A DNA stretch of 64,000 nucleotides from Ahaetulla prasina. Lineage: Eukaryota; Chordata; Lepidosauria; Squamata; Colubridae. The stretch spans positions 155,875,920-155,939,919 of the forward strand of contig NC_080540.1 in assembly GCF_028640845.1 (NCBI RefSeq), read 5' to 3'. Both the position numbers and the translations under genes were made by a program. Shown piece after piece: positions 1 to 10,595 of the stretch (position 1 is the stretch's first letter; every line of letters begins with the position of its first letter). The notes under the pieces were generated by a model. That model did no database searches. It saw only the letters and a program-made list of their open reading frames with translations, and was not told the DNA's origin.

Positions 1-1760
1 TTGTGAGTATAAGTGAGAAGCTCTTGATTTTGTTGGTCAGGATTGTTTGTCTGATTTCCTAACTGCATGGGAGGAAATGCCCCACTGGGCTGGGCTTTTG
101 GGGTCCTGGGTGAAAGAGTGAGCATTGTTCTACTGAGCCTGGGATTTTGACTATTCTTAATTTATTTTGTTATTGAATACATTAAAAAAAAACAATGAAT
201 AAAACATGTAGTTGTTGAACTGAATGAAATTAATCAGTTATACTAAATCTTTTTGCGGTCCTTCAGGAAGTGTGGGTTCCTATGAACTGTTAAGATTGCT
301 GTCACTCCAGAGCAGCTTAATCTAATGAGCACTCATAAAGATAAGATTTATTGCTGATATCTGGCTTCACGATCCATGTTTTCCTGTAGCTCAAGCACAT
401 TCTCTTCTGACATTAAAAAGGGAGGAAGGAAGGCTAGGAATCAAAGTAGCAGAAGCAATTACAAGAATGGAAAGATTCCTCTCAACATTTGAGGAGTTTT
501 AAAAAAATCTGAAGAAAAGGTTACGGTTTTTATTATTAAACAAGCCAGTCTTTACAGCTGCACAATTCTGGGATTAACTCAAATAGTTAAATTCAGTTGT
601 GGCCTTAGATCTGTAATATACTGAATATACAACGAGCTATGCCAAAATGTAGCTTGTTTTTAGTTTAGCATGTAATGTACACCCAGCTACCAGTGAGAAT
701 GTTTTATTTAGTAAACCATATTTAAACAATGTTGTATGAGATTAGCCACTTTTCCTCAGCCTGAAGTAGAATGAAAAGAATCATATACACTGCCTGCACA
801 TTTGGAGAAAAGGTAGCCTAAAACAGAATACAAGAGATTACTATATAGAAGTTCTTAATGCATTTTTTCAGCATTTCCATAGCAATTTCAGACAAATAGA
901 AATGAAGTAACCCTATGACTAATCAAGTTTTCATAAATGTCAGAAACAAGTAAGCTACATTTATAACTATCAGCAGCAGAGACAATTTTAAAATCTGTTT
1001 GCCATCATGAGTCATTTACCTTTTCAATAATTTTATTGAAATATATTCCATAAAAGAGGCAATTAGAAACACCATTAGTAGAATAGTTCCATTCTCTAAC
1101 TGCCTAAGGGAGGAAAAAAAAGTCTTGCAGTAAGGCATGAGAAGGAGGTCCTCAAACATTGGGGGTGGGGACTTTGGATCAGCTATTAGAAAGGGGCGAG
1201 GGAGGGAAGAATCCAAAATCTCAAGAGCCGAGTTGAAAAATAAAAGCTGGATCAGCTATCACTTTTAGTAGTTCACTTCCACCAGATTCAGAGTAGGTTA
1301 TCTTTTTATTTTAGTCCCCAATAATTAGTTTTAGTCTGCCTTTAAAAATTGTGGAATTGAACCCTTATATATACATGTTCTTATGTCTTTTGGGGGGAAA
1401 GACATGTGCATATAAAAACACCTTTCAAAACGCTTTGATAGTCTTTTTAATTCTAATTATTTTGTAAATAGCTCAACCTTTGATGGCTGAAAGGGATTAC
1501 ATTTTTACAAATATGGTAAAATTTATGTAAATAAAATTGTGCGTACCAGACGTGAACCCTAAAAAACTGGACTGAACCAAAGTCTTTTGCCAGCAAAAGA
1601 CACCTTACTGTACATAACTTTTATTACCAAAAAGAAAAAAAACACCTGAAAAACATGGCTACAATACAAAGGCACCTTATTTGTAATGTTGGTTTAGCGT
1701 CTAGATTTTGTATTTATATATTGACCGCTTGTAAATAATTTTTATTCTTTTATATTTATA
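1..1760. other. AT-rich tract, no gene recognised
   Basis: No coding exon or known repeat is recognised. The stretch from about 1380 to 1760 is AT-rich, contains AATAAA-like hexamers (near 1530) and resembles a long vertebrate 3' UTR, so it could be the tail of a gene to the left. That is inference from composition only. Confidence 0.3.
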
Positions 1761-2033
1761 TAGGTAGTCCTCGAGTTACGACAATAGAACTCAACATTTC
1801 TGTTGCAAATTTTGCCCCATTTAGTGACTTTTCTTGCCGACAGTTGTTAAATGAATCATTGGAGTTATTAAGGTAGTAACATGGTGCTTAAGTGAATCTG
1901 GCTTCCCCATTAACGTTGCTTTTCAGGCAGCAAAAGGCCTGACCTGGGACACTGCAACCATCGTAAATAGGAGTCAGTTTGCCAAGCATCCAATTTTGAT
2001 CATGGGGATTCTGCAACAGTCGTAAATGTGAAA
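1761..2033 (+). mobile_element. Tc1/mariner-like MITE, 3'-truncated
   Basis: It begins with the terminal motif TAGGTAGTCCTCGAGTTACG and continues with the body seen in the other copies of the window (runs like TGTTGCAAATTTTGCCCC and GTTAAATGAATCA). The copy stops near 2033 without its right terminal repeat. Intact copies end GAGGACTACCTGTA, the reverse complement of the start. Confidence 0.65.
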
Positions 2034-2188
2034 ATGTGCTGGGAATATTTAACACGAAATACAGTAAAAAAAATAGGAAACCTAATTCTACATATATATA
2101 TTTTACAAGATTCTACATATACATATTTTACAATACATATTCTACATATACATATTTTATTCTACATATACATATTCTACATATATTC

Positions 2189-2190
<2 letters not shown>

Positions 2191-2282
<92 letters not shown>
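2191..2282. repeat. (TA)n microsatellite
   Basis: About 45 uninterrupted TA dinucleotides, preceded by imperfect TACATATACATATTTTA repeats from about 2086. Further TA runs lie at 2551-2575 and 2584-2635. Apparent reading frames here (Tyr-Ile repeats) are artefacts of the dinucleotide. Confidence 0.95.
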
Positions 2283-2284
<2 letters not shown>

Positions 2285-2520
2285 TCTTTGGTTGTTCGGG
2301 TTTTCTCCGTGTAAAATTGGAAGTGTCTTGGCGGCGTTTCGTGAAGTCTCATTCGTCATCTTCAGGCTTCAGCCGTGCTTCTGGGAGCAATGCTTAGGCT
2401 TCAGCCGTGCTTCTGCTCCCAGAAGCACGGCTGAAGCCTGAAGATGACGAATGAGACTTCGCCGAAACGTCACCAAGACACTTCCACCTTACACGGGAGA
2501 AAACCCAACAACCAAAGACC
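2283..2520. mobile_element. Inverted Penelope-like terminal repeat (105-bp arms)
   Basis: The left arm (2283-2387) is a near-perfect reverse complement of the right arm (2416-2520), separated by 28 bp that partly duplicate the inner arm end. Both arms sit between TA microsatellites. The right arm contains a hammerhead-like core at 2438-2471: CTGAAGA, T, stem GACGAA/TTCGCC around a 6-nt loop, GAAA, CGTC. Hammerhead motifs and inverted or tandem partial copies are known for Penelope-like elements; the family assignment is inference. Confidence 0.55.
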
Positions 2521-2548
2521 TATATACAAACACCGTGAAAACCTCAGA

Positions 2549-2579
<31 letters not shown>

Positions 2580-2583
2580 TTTA

Positions 2584-2600
2584 TATATATATATATATAT

Positions 2601-2637
<37 letters not shown>

Positions 2638-2680
2638 GGTCTTTGGTTATATATATATATACACACACACACATATACAT
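2584..2680. repeat. TA/CA microsatellite with PLE fragment
   Basis: TA dinucleotide runs interrupted by GTAGGTCTTTGGTT (a short piece of the outer end of the inverted repeat at 2283-2520), then a short ACACAC run and TACATA repeats to about 2705. Confidence 0.8.
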
Positions 2681-2709
2681 ATACATATTCTACATATACA
2701 TATTTTACA

Positions 2710-3238
2710 AGAAGAATTCTCCACTCCTCCGAATACAACAAAATACCTTATGCCACCAGACTTGAAATCCTGGGTTTAGAAAATTTAGAACTCCGCTGCC
2801 TTCAACAGGACCTGTGTTTAACTCAAAGAATCATCTATTGCAATGTTCTTCCTGTTGAAAACTTCTTCAGCTTCAATCACAACAATACAAGAGCAAACAA
2901 TAGATTTAAACTTAACTGTTAACGGCTTCAATCTTGATTGCAGAAAATATGACTACTGTAACAGAGTTGTTAATGCTTGGAACATATTACCTGACTCTGT
3001 GGTCTCTTCTCAAAATCCCAAAATCTTTAACAAAAAACTATCTACTATTGACCTCACCCCATTCCTAAGGGACGTGCATAAGAGCACAAACGTGCCTACC
3101 GTTCCGTCCTATTGTTCCTCTTCATTATATCCAATTAATACAGTTATTACATACATGCTCATATATATGCTTATATATTATATAGTTATTTCATGTTAAT
3201 GCTTATATACACTGTTATGACAAAAATAAAATAAAAAA
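2710..3238 (+). mobile_element. LINE 3' end (CR1/L2-like), degenerate
   Basis: Translation gives the C-terminal part of a non-LTR reverse transcriptase: blocks like [18 protein letters not shown] and, after a frameshift near 2920, NRVVNAWNILPDSVV. These match the conserved tail of CR1/L2-group LINE proteins. A short 3' UTR ends in an A-rich AAATA-type tail at 3215-3240. The copy is 5'-truncated and broken by the frameshift. The same family occurs on the other strand at 36938-37535. Confidence 0.7.
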
Positions 3239-3239
3239 T

Positions 3240-3770
3240 AAAAACAGCTGCTAGAATAGCATACGCACAGAAGTGGAAAAACGAGAACATACCAACGGAA
3301 GAGGAGGTGAATAAGAAAATCCTGGACTGTGCTGAGATGGCTAAACTAACAAAGGAGTTAAAAGAAAAAGAAGAGTCGGAATATTACATGGTATGGAACA
3401 AATTGTATAATTGGCTAGAGACTAGAAATACTGGATGACGAAAAAAGGTGAAAAGCTTATATATACATGTATATAAAATGGCAATGTATGAAAGAAAATG
3501 AATAGTTAGAAGGATAGAAAGGAGAGAAGATAAAAAGAAACAAGAGAATGGGACAAAGAAGAAAAGTATAATTAAACAAAATGAGGGGGAATAAAGATGT
3601 AAATATGAGATTAAGGAAACGAAGCTGATGTAAAGAAGGAATATATGCTTTATGCCAATGTATGTTATGTGTTGTTCTTTCTTGTTAAAAAAATGTGAAA
3701 CTTGGCCATAAGTCCCTTTTTTCAGGGTTTTTTTGGTAACTTTCAACTTGTCACTGTTGTATGTCGAGGC
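3240..3770 (+). mobile_element. L1 LINE 3' end
   Basis: The beginning encodes the end of an L1 ORF2-like protein (AARIAYAQKWKNENIP, then EMAKLTKEL and YNWLETRN, stop near 3437). This resembles the usual L1 C-terminus with its WK and E-x-AKLT pattern. A purine-rich 3' UTR follows. It lies directly behind the preceding LINE tail. Confidence 0.6.
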
Positions 3771-3949
3771 CAACTTGTATTGTACGCCGCTGAGTCATTA
3801 CTTCTTTGAGTTGGGAGACCTTGTAAAACTTGAAATGAAGGAAGATGGAATCAAGAGAGGCAATAAAGACCACCTCGCAAAGCATTGCTGGAAAAAAAAA
3901 AGAAAAAAGAAACGGCTGAAGGACAAACGAACAGCAACCGGGCAGGCGC

Positions 3950-4280
3950 CGTTTTTATTCAAAAACACCAAACATTCACCATCGAGCGAACCTCCGCCCA
4001 CAGGCAGAGCGTCGCACCCACCGACTTCAGGATTGTCGCTTCGCGCAGCTTCCACTTTTTGGCCGCCTCTTCCGGTACGCTGCGCTTGAATGACGTATTG
4101 TCCTGAACTGGGGGGGCGCATGCGCATTTGCGGCCGCGGCCTACATAGTTCCGGTTGGTATATATTACCGGTAGGTACAGTAGTCAAATGTCGTTGATGA
4201 GGTAACGACGGACGTAAAACTATGGCAAACCAGCTGTTGGCTCTCCAGTAATAAGAATGAAGACGTAAGTCTCGGCGGTC
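3950..4280 (+). promoter_or_regulatory. GC-rich promoter-like block with NRF1 palindrome
   Basis: This CpG-containing stretch carries CTTCCGG (ETS type), TGACGTATT (CRE-like), a perfect NRF1-type GCGCATGCGCA at about 4117-4127 and GGCCGCGGCC. A splice-donor match, GAAGAC|GTAAGT, follows near 4265. It may be the ATG101 promoter and first exon, or a bidirectional promoter. No coding exon on either side is recognised. Confidence 0.45.
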
Positions 4281-4777
4281 ACGCCTTGTTCCGAGAAATA
4301 ATTTAATTTGCCGTACTAGAGACCTGCTAATAAACGATGCCTTCTCAACAGTCAGCTTGAACCGTCAGCTTACAAGGTGTGGGAAAAATGCAAAGCTTTT
4401 GCCGGGGAGGAAGTCGGTCCAGGGAAATCGGACTAAAAGGGACGATCGGGGTTTATTAATGTAAAAGAAACAGGCAGATGCAGCTTTTTTCCCCTCCCTT
4501 CCTCTGCTTCTCCGCCGTTATTAATTTTTTATAGGTATTTTGGGGCTATTCTGAAGTTTTCTGGACGGAAAAAAGAAGATGCATCTTGTTACGCAACCTC
4601 TCAGGGTATGAAACAAAAACAAATGAATAAAACACTCCCCACAAGCATCTCGTGTTTTTTTAAAAAACCAATGATATAAAATACCAACAAAAATAAGCTT
4701 TCTTTTTTTTTAACTAGTTAGAAAGCCATCGCCAAACTTTCAAACCTCGACTGCATTAGCGCCCTAACCATCTATGG

Positions 4778-4912
4778 CAGGGGTCTCCAACCTTGGCCAC
4801 TTGAAGACTTGTGGACTTCAACTCCCAGAATCCCTCAGCCAGCTTTGCTGGCTGAGGAATTCTGGGAGTTGAAGTCCACAAGTCTTCAAGTGGCCAAGGT
4901 TGGAGACCCCTG
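4778..4912. mobile_element. Palindromic hAT-type MITE
   Basis: Starts CAGGGGTCTCCAACCTTGG and ends with its reverse complement ...GGAGACCCCTG. The two halves are inverted copies almost to the centre (GCTTTGC), so the element folds into one long hairpin. Flanks ATCTATGG and CTCTGTGG are a 6-of-8 match, consistent with a decayed 8-bp hAT duplication. Confidence 0.8.
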
Positions 4913-4984
4913 CTCTGTGGAGTTACTTAGGCTATATTCTTTACAGGAATAATTCCATTTCTCACACCATCACCTCTCCCATTT

Positions 4985-5250
4985 GAAGTGGGGGGGCAGC
5001 AAAGGGCGAAACCGGTGATTCTGAAACCCGGAAGTTTGACCCTTCGCGGTGGCGTCTGTGGTTTTGCTTTCTTGGACCGTACCAAGAGCGGAGGGGGAGG
5101 CGGAGAAGGCTATCCGCAATTTTCTATTTTGAAAAGCCCGGAAAGAGTTAAAAGCCTTTATGTAAATGAAATTCAGGCGTTTCTCCCGACGGACCGGCGG
5201 GCGGGCAGAAGCGACCTTGGCCAAGAAGAGTAAGTACTTCGGGCTCGCCC
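4985..5250 (+). promoter_or_regulatory. ATG101: Candidate ATG101 promoter and 5' UTR exon
   Basis: GC-rich block with an ETS-type ACCCGGAAGT near 5027. A strong splice donor, AGAAGA|GTAAGTA, has its GT at 5230-5231. The first acceptor of the ATG101 coding exon is at 6900-6901, so a non-coding first exon ending at 5229 would fit. The start site is not visible; the block at 3950-4280 is the alternative. Confidence 0.45.
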
Positions 5251-5849
5251 TTGAGGATGGTTTTTCAAATCCCTCTCTCTCATGTTGTCTTAGTTGGGCC
5301 GATCCGAAGATTAAGTTGCTTGTGTAGGGGAGCACCCAGATCTGGGACAGGTGAGTGGCCAGCTGTTATTCCCACCGGGCGCCCCCCTGCCTCTTTATGC
5401 CCCCCCTCCCATCTCCCAGGAGGCGCGAGCCCTTGTCCGGTCGGTTGCCTTAGTTACCGAGGGCCTCCTCCTCCTCCTCCTCCCTCTCCCCTTGAAGAAA
5501 GCCTAAGGAGTGTTTTGGTCACAGCACTGCGGAAGTCACAAAAGGTTCTACCACCCCACCACTCCTCTCAAAGCTGCGTTAGGAACAAAACATGTCCTTT
5601 TCTCTGGTGGGGTTCAAAAGCCCAGCGTGGTGTATTGGCGAAAAGAGATTCAAATATGTGGGTTTAAATGTCCCAGCCAATCAGGTCATTCGGAAATAAT
5701 TCAAAAATAAAAAGTGACCTCATGTAGGTGGGTACATGAGGACGAAAGAACGTCCTTACTTTTGTTGTTGGGTCAATGGGTGCAATTTACTGGCATATTT
5801 TTTTTTCAAGTTACAGTGCCGCTGGGTTGAGGACTACAGTATTATATCC

Positions 5850-6300
5850 CTATGGTGCTTTTTCAAAAGGCAACTGGACTTCTTTTTTTTCCCTTGAAGC
5901 AGGGGTGAAATCCAGCAGGTTCTGACAGGTTCTGGAGAACCGGTAGCGGAAATTTTGAGTAGTTCGGAGAACCGGCAAATACCCCCCCTGGCTGGACCCA
6001 GAGTGGGGTGGAATGGAGTTTTTGCAATATCCTTCCTCCAGGAGTGGGGAGGGAATGGGGACTTTGCAGTATCCTTCCCTTGGAGTGGGGTGGGAATGGA
6101 GATTTTGCAGTACCCTTCCCCTGCCACGTCCACCAAGCCACGTCCACAGAACCGGTAGTAAAAAAAATTGGATTTCACCACTGCTTTGAAGACATTTAGC
6201 TTCTCATCCAAGAAGCTTCTTCAGTTCTTGGATGAGAAGTGAAAAGACTTTAAAGAACGAAAAGGAAGTCCAGTTGCCTTTTGGAAAAAAACACCTTTGG
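5850..6300. mobile_element. Inverted Penelope-like fragments split by a hAT insertion
   Basis: Minus-strand sequence at about 5858-5899 and 6184-6224, and plus-strand sequence at about 6220-6290, are copies of one family: its tail reads AAGTCCAGTTGCCTTTT. The minus copy has the 34-nt hammerhead-like layout at 6191-6224 with the second core mutated (TAAA for GAAA). The plus copy keeps only the second half. The hAT element 5900-6183 interrupts the minus copy. Confidence 0.5.
5900..6183. mobile_element. hAT-like element, CAGGGGTGAAATCC family
   Basis: Begins CAGGGGTGAAATCCAGCAGG and ends GGATTTCACCACTG, giving inverted ends. Flanks CCTTGAAG (left) and CTTTGAAG (right) are a 7-of-8 duplication. 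The body contains GAACCGGTAG near both ends. A second copy is at 37748-38025. Confidence 0.8.
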
Positions 6301-6901
6301 GACAACCGTGACCTGGATGACTCCATAGATGTTGAAGACTAGTGCATCTTTCAAAATTCTTGGGAAATAATGGGATTCTTTTTTGTTTGGTGATCCGTTT
6401 CAATCTCTTGCACTTGATGGCATAAGATACTGGGTTGTTATCATTTGGGGCTCTATTACTGATTTTGTTTCCAAAGAATTCCTATTGATTGAAAATGAAA
6501 AGTAACTGTTTAAATCGGTTTGAGGAATAAACCGAACCTTTCTAGCATTGTTGTTTTGGACTGTCTCACTTTTCAGAATTTTTAATTTTTAAAACATCTG
6601 TGAAATTTAAAACTGATTTTAATTTGCCTTAGAGTGCTTCTTCGTAATTTATTCAATATCAGCATTTTTATTAGAACTTTGTAGTTCCAGAAAACCAGGA
6701 CAATTTGAACCAGTTCTGAAGTGATTGAAGTTTAATACGACAGCCATGCAACTCAGAACAGTTGTAAAATCCTCAAAATGGCCTGTTTCATGCTGTACTT
6801 TAGAACAGTTTGGAAGCAGACATTTTCCACCTGCTCGTATGTATCTTCTATAGATGCTACAGTTTTCCAGTCTGCTCATGTAGCTTGTTTTTCCTTTGCA
6901 G
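6300..6901. other. Sequence ahead of the ATG101 coding exon
   Basis: No repeat family is recognised. It ends in a pyrimidine-rich tract and acceptor TTTCCTTTGCAG (AG at 6900-6901), so it is read as the 3' part of a 5' UTR intron of ATG101. Confidence 0.5.
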
Positions 6902-6909
6902 AAATCACA

Positions 6910-7161
6910 ATGAACTGCCGTTCAGAGGTGCTGGAGATATCAGTTGAAGGTCGCCAGATTGAAGAAGCTATGCTGGCACTTTTGCACACCATATTACTTC
7001 ATCGCAGCACAGGGAAATTCCATTACAAGAAAGAAGGAACCTATTCAATTGGAACAGTTGGCACACAAGATGTTGATTGTGACTTCATTGATTTCACCTA
7101 TGTGAGGGTTTCTTCTGAGGAACTTGATCGTGCACTGAGAAAGGCAGTTGGAGAATTCAAG
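6910..7161 (+). CDS. ATG101: ATG101 coding exon 1
   Basis: Residues 1-84, ending ...KAVGEFK. The donor after 7161 reads AAG|GTAGGC. This exon carries the N-terminal half of the HORMA fold, including the conserved [19 protein letters not shown] segment. The frame stays open for 33 bases past the donor, as expected for intron read-through. Confidence 0.96.
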
Positions 7162-9807
7162 GTAGGCCCACTCCTTGTAGCAACATATTTATAGTTTTCT
7201 GGTTCTAGAAAACGCTCCACATCTATTACATATACCAAACTAAGCCATGAGAAGCACCTTGTTTGCATCATTGAAGCCATAAGAACTGAAACTCATCCCA
7301 AAAAATCTGACAGATCCTTGGACAAATAGTAGTCTGTCATGCCACATTAGACTGATTTTGTCCTTGAAGTATCTAACTGACATGTCCAACAACTATGATT
7401 TTTTTTCATATAATTCATATATGAGCCAGACCCCTGAATTCCTTGCATCACTCAAAAAGGTTCCACTGGTGCCGAGGGTATACAACAGAAGGAGAAAAAA
7501 AAATCATCCAATATTGTCACAGTATAGACTCAATAATGAGTTCTTACTAGCATCCAATGAGATTCAAGATGAGTTTTCTTCTACTTGTGTTTCATAGTCT
7601 TCTTCCAACTGCCTGCTTTGCCCTCAGTCGAGATGTATACAAGGGTCTGAATGGGCTCTGCACTGGGAAGAGGAGATTGAAGAGCAATTGTTTCAGCTGC
7701 TGTCATCATCTCCATAGCCAAATATTTGACAGGGATCATGGAAAATGCTTCAGAGCCTTCTGGAAGCCATTGGAATCTATCATCTTCTAAGACAATAGAG
7801 TTCCTCACCCCTGCAGTGAAAAATAATCTCTGCAAGCTTCATTTTCAATAGAAAATAATACATGACAGAAGAACAGATATAAACACAGCCCCCTTTTCAA
7901 ACCACTATCCACTTGCCCACTACGAAAAAAAAATCCAGAGTGTGACTTGCTATTTGTGTTGGAGCAGTAACAAGTTAAAACAGACTCAACATTAACAAGA
8001 GTTATGACATTTTGAGTGGCTCCTGTAAGGCAGTCCCAGTTTAAATACAGAAGTCATCTAGAAACAATATTCTAGAAGTCCTACACATCAAATATGAAAC
8101 CATCTCTAACAGTTCAGGCAGAGAGCATCCCGATCAGCAGAATGAACAGTACCAGCAGAAACTCCCATTTGAAATGTACAATACAAAATGCAAAAATTGC
8201 TATTTGAATAGATGGGAGGGGGGAGAGAGAACTTTAAGGAGAGAGAATTCTTTAAAGAACTTTCAATTTATATGCATTAACACCTATGATCACAATTTCA
8301 ATATTATGTTAGGAGTATCATTATTGAAGAATGTGCATATCGCTAAAGTTCTGTGGATATTATCATTTACAGCTTTCCACTGCAAAAGTACATCATGGTC
8401 AATAATCATTTTATAAATGACTACTTTTATAAGGCACTTATTCTTGGCTATATCGTTTGTTACATTAACAATCTTTTCTTCCTCTTCTGCTGCCATGAAA
8501 ATAAATCTACTATAGAGCATACATCTGACGAAAGTCTTGGTCCACGTGAAAGGTTATGCCATAATAAATACATTATCTTTAAAGTGGCATCACAAGATAC
8601 TTTATACTGCTGCAGGCTAAATGGCTATTGTTCAAAAAAGTGTTAATATTTCTATCTTTTTTTCAGTAAATTGGTAACTGCTTTTTTCCCCGCCCCTAGA
8701 TAACAATTTTGAGTTGCCACTTCTTTATCTGTATAAAAGCTGTAATTCATCTAAGTCACATGACTAGATCTGAGATATATATACATACATACAGTGGTCA
8801 TTAAGTTTCTTTTATAGGTATTTTTTGTTCCAAACCAGAACTAAATGCTGGAAACTGGCAAAAAATGTTGCAAAATGTCATGTGATTGCAGGAGGCTGCA
8901 AATGTCCATAAAGATGAGCTGGTTTCCAAGTGTCCAAAATGCAATCATGAGTATGAGTGTGTGTGTGTGTGTGTGTGTGGGTGTGTGTGTGTGGGTGTGT
9001 GTGTGTGTGTTGCTGTTATAACTTCAAAAATAGATTATAAGTCTGGAGAAGTCCATTGTAACTTCAAAGGGTTGTTAAATGACCAGTTGTAAATTGAGGT
9101 CTACCTGTATAAGAAATGGGTATTGAGAAAATAGTTTATAATTGAAACTATTCCCATGTATTAAGACCTATATTAAGGACTCTTCTTCAGGACTTTTTAT
9201 TAGAGGGTAGCATATGAAAACAAAATTGTCTTTGTGTCATTAGTGAGATTTCAGTTTTGGAATATTTTCTCTACAGAAAAAGAAAACATCAGAGCATAGC
9301 ATAACTTTGTTCCAAGTAAATATTCATAAGATTTTATTATAAATATACTGAAAATGTACAATTATTTCAATGAAACATGTGATAATACTTTTTTCCCCCC
9401 AGGACGCATTGCGAAACTCAGGCAGTGATGGGATGGGCCAAATTTCCCTGGAGTTTTATCAAAAGAAGAAATCACGCTGGCCTTTCTCAGATGAGTGCAT
9501 CCCTTGGGAAGTTTGGACGGTCAAGGTAAATGTAGTGAGTCTGGCTAATGAACAGGAACGACAGATATGTCGTGAAAAGGTAGGTGAGAAACTTTGTGAA
9601 AAGATTATCAACATTGTAGAAGTGATGAACCGACATGAGTACCTGCCCAAGATGCCTACCCAGTCAGAGGTGGATAACGTCTTTGATACAGGGCTGAGGG
9701 ATGTCCAGCCCTACTTATACAAGATTTCTTACCAGATCACTGACTCACTTGGGACCTCAGTCACCACCACCATGCGTCGCCTCATCAAGGACACCCTGGC
9801 ACTCTGA
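6910..9807 (+). CDS. ATG101: Autophagy-related protein 101 (whole coding span, 2 exons)
   Basis: Coding exons 6910-7161 and 9403-9807 join in phase 0 to give 218 residues, the length of human ATG101 and nearly identical to it. ATG101 is a HORMA-domain protein that pairs with ATG13 in the ULK1 kinase complex and is needed to start autophagosome formation in the cytoplasm. The WF finger that recruits downstream factors is intact (W110, P111, F112 in SRWPFSDE). The start ATG lies 9 bases after an acceptor, in frame with the conserved N-terminus MNCRSEVLE. Upstream non-coding exon(s) are implied. ATP5F1B follows about 4 kb downstream in the same orientation; nothing suggests co-regulation. Confidence 0.97.
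8870..9109 (+). mobile_element. Decayed Tc1/mariner-like MITE with GT expansion
   Basis: Blocks such as ATGTCATGTGATTGCAGGAGG and GAGCTGGTTTCCAAG match the second half of the MITE family, and it ends GAGGTCTACCTGTAT. A GT run with GG interruptions (8957-9010) sits inside it. Confidence 0.5.
8957..9010. repeat. (GT)n microsatellite
   Basis: About 27 GT units with two GGGT interruptions, within the ATG101 intron. Confidence 0.9.
9403..9807 (+). CDS. ATG101: ATG101 coding exon 2 (terminal)
   Basis: Residues 85-218, starting DALRNSG and ending RLIKDTLAL with TGA at 9805-9807. It contains the WF finger W110/F112 and the invariant C-terminal HORMA segment TTTMRRLIK. The acceptor is CCCCCCAG at 9401-9402. 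Confidence 0.97.
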   Translation, partial: DALRNSGSDGMGQISLEFYQKKKSRWPFSDECIPWEVWTVKVNVVSLANEQERQICREKVGEKLCEKIINIVEVMNRHEYLPKMPTQSEVDNVFDTGLRDVQPYLYKISYQITDSLGTSVTTTMRRLIKDTLAL

Positions 9808-10595
9808 TGTCCAGGATATCATGGACCAGACACTTTTGAAAAGCAACACAAGCAATTGGTTTTCTGCTCTTACCTAGCTCCAGAGCACCACATCCATCAT
9901 TCTTGGAAATTTTTAGATTCTTGACATCCATACATCCTGTTCTCATTCACTAACTGTTACAGGTCGAGGCTAGAATTAGCTTGTCCACTAGTTCATCATA
10001 TCCCAACTTCTTTCAATTGCAATAGAGAATGGAAACCAAGTCCTCTTCATGTCCTTTTCTGTTAAACTAAATTCCATTAGATGAACTACAGTGTGTCAAT
10101 GGGAAAAGATGGCTTGCATGCTTCATAAGTATTTTGGTAACACCTAATATGCATAAGATAATACCAACATTTGCATTACCAATGAGCCGTCAACTAAAAT
10201 GTAAACTAGATGCCCTGATTTCTTGATTTTGAGATCTTCTACAAGGCTGCCAAGGCTGAGGTTATTTTTCTTGGCAAAAAGTGTGCCTTTCTTTCCTGAT
10301 TACCTAATTGTTAGCTCATCTCTGGCTTTGGAATAATTAAAACTGTTAATGGGACATTTTTGCTTCTAGGTGCATGTCTTCAGGGTGGGCGTGTTTAAGG
10401 GTTTCAAGCCTTCCCTCTTTTTTGTAAATGAAAATTACAAAAAGGACCCATTCTACCATACTTATTTTTCAGTAGAGTTTGAAATCTGTAGCCTGTATTT
10501 CTAGAGAAAGAAAATTCATGTTTTGTATATATTTTACCAGTGTAATATTATATGTATAAAATAATCTGAGAATAAAAAGAAAATTCCTGTCTTTT
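9808..10595 (+). terminator. ATG101: ATG101 3' UTR and poly(A) signal
   Basis: Unique sequence after the stop codon leads to AATAAA at 10571-10576, followed by a T/GT-rich stretch (CTGTCTTTTGTGTC) typical of a downstream element. The cleavage site is inferred about 15-20 bases after the hexamer. Confidence 0.65.

Larger units (their letters stand above)
7162..9402 (+). other. ATG101: ATG101 intron
   Basis: Starts GTAGGC and ends TTTTCCCCCCAG. The first 1.7 kb shows no recognised repeat apart from a coding-like minus-strand stretch at 7581-7835. A decayed Tc1-like MITE with a GT microsatellite occupies about 8870-9109. Confidence 0.85.

Noticed and set aside
2028..2441. Open frame of 137 codons
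   Set aside because: Mostly Tyr-Ile repeats from the TA microsatellite; not a protein.
3798..4187. 129-codon minus-strand open frame across the NRF1-containing block
   Set aside because: No recognisable domain, ends in poly-Phe low complexity, and overlaps promoter-like sequence. A minus-strand transcript remains possible but is not supported as coding.
7358..7597. Open frame of 79 codons in the ATG101 intron
   Set aside because: No motif, AT-rich chance composition, no splice context.
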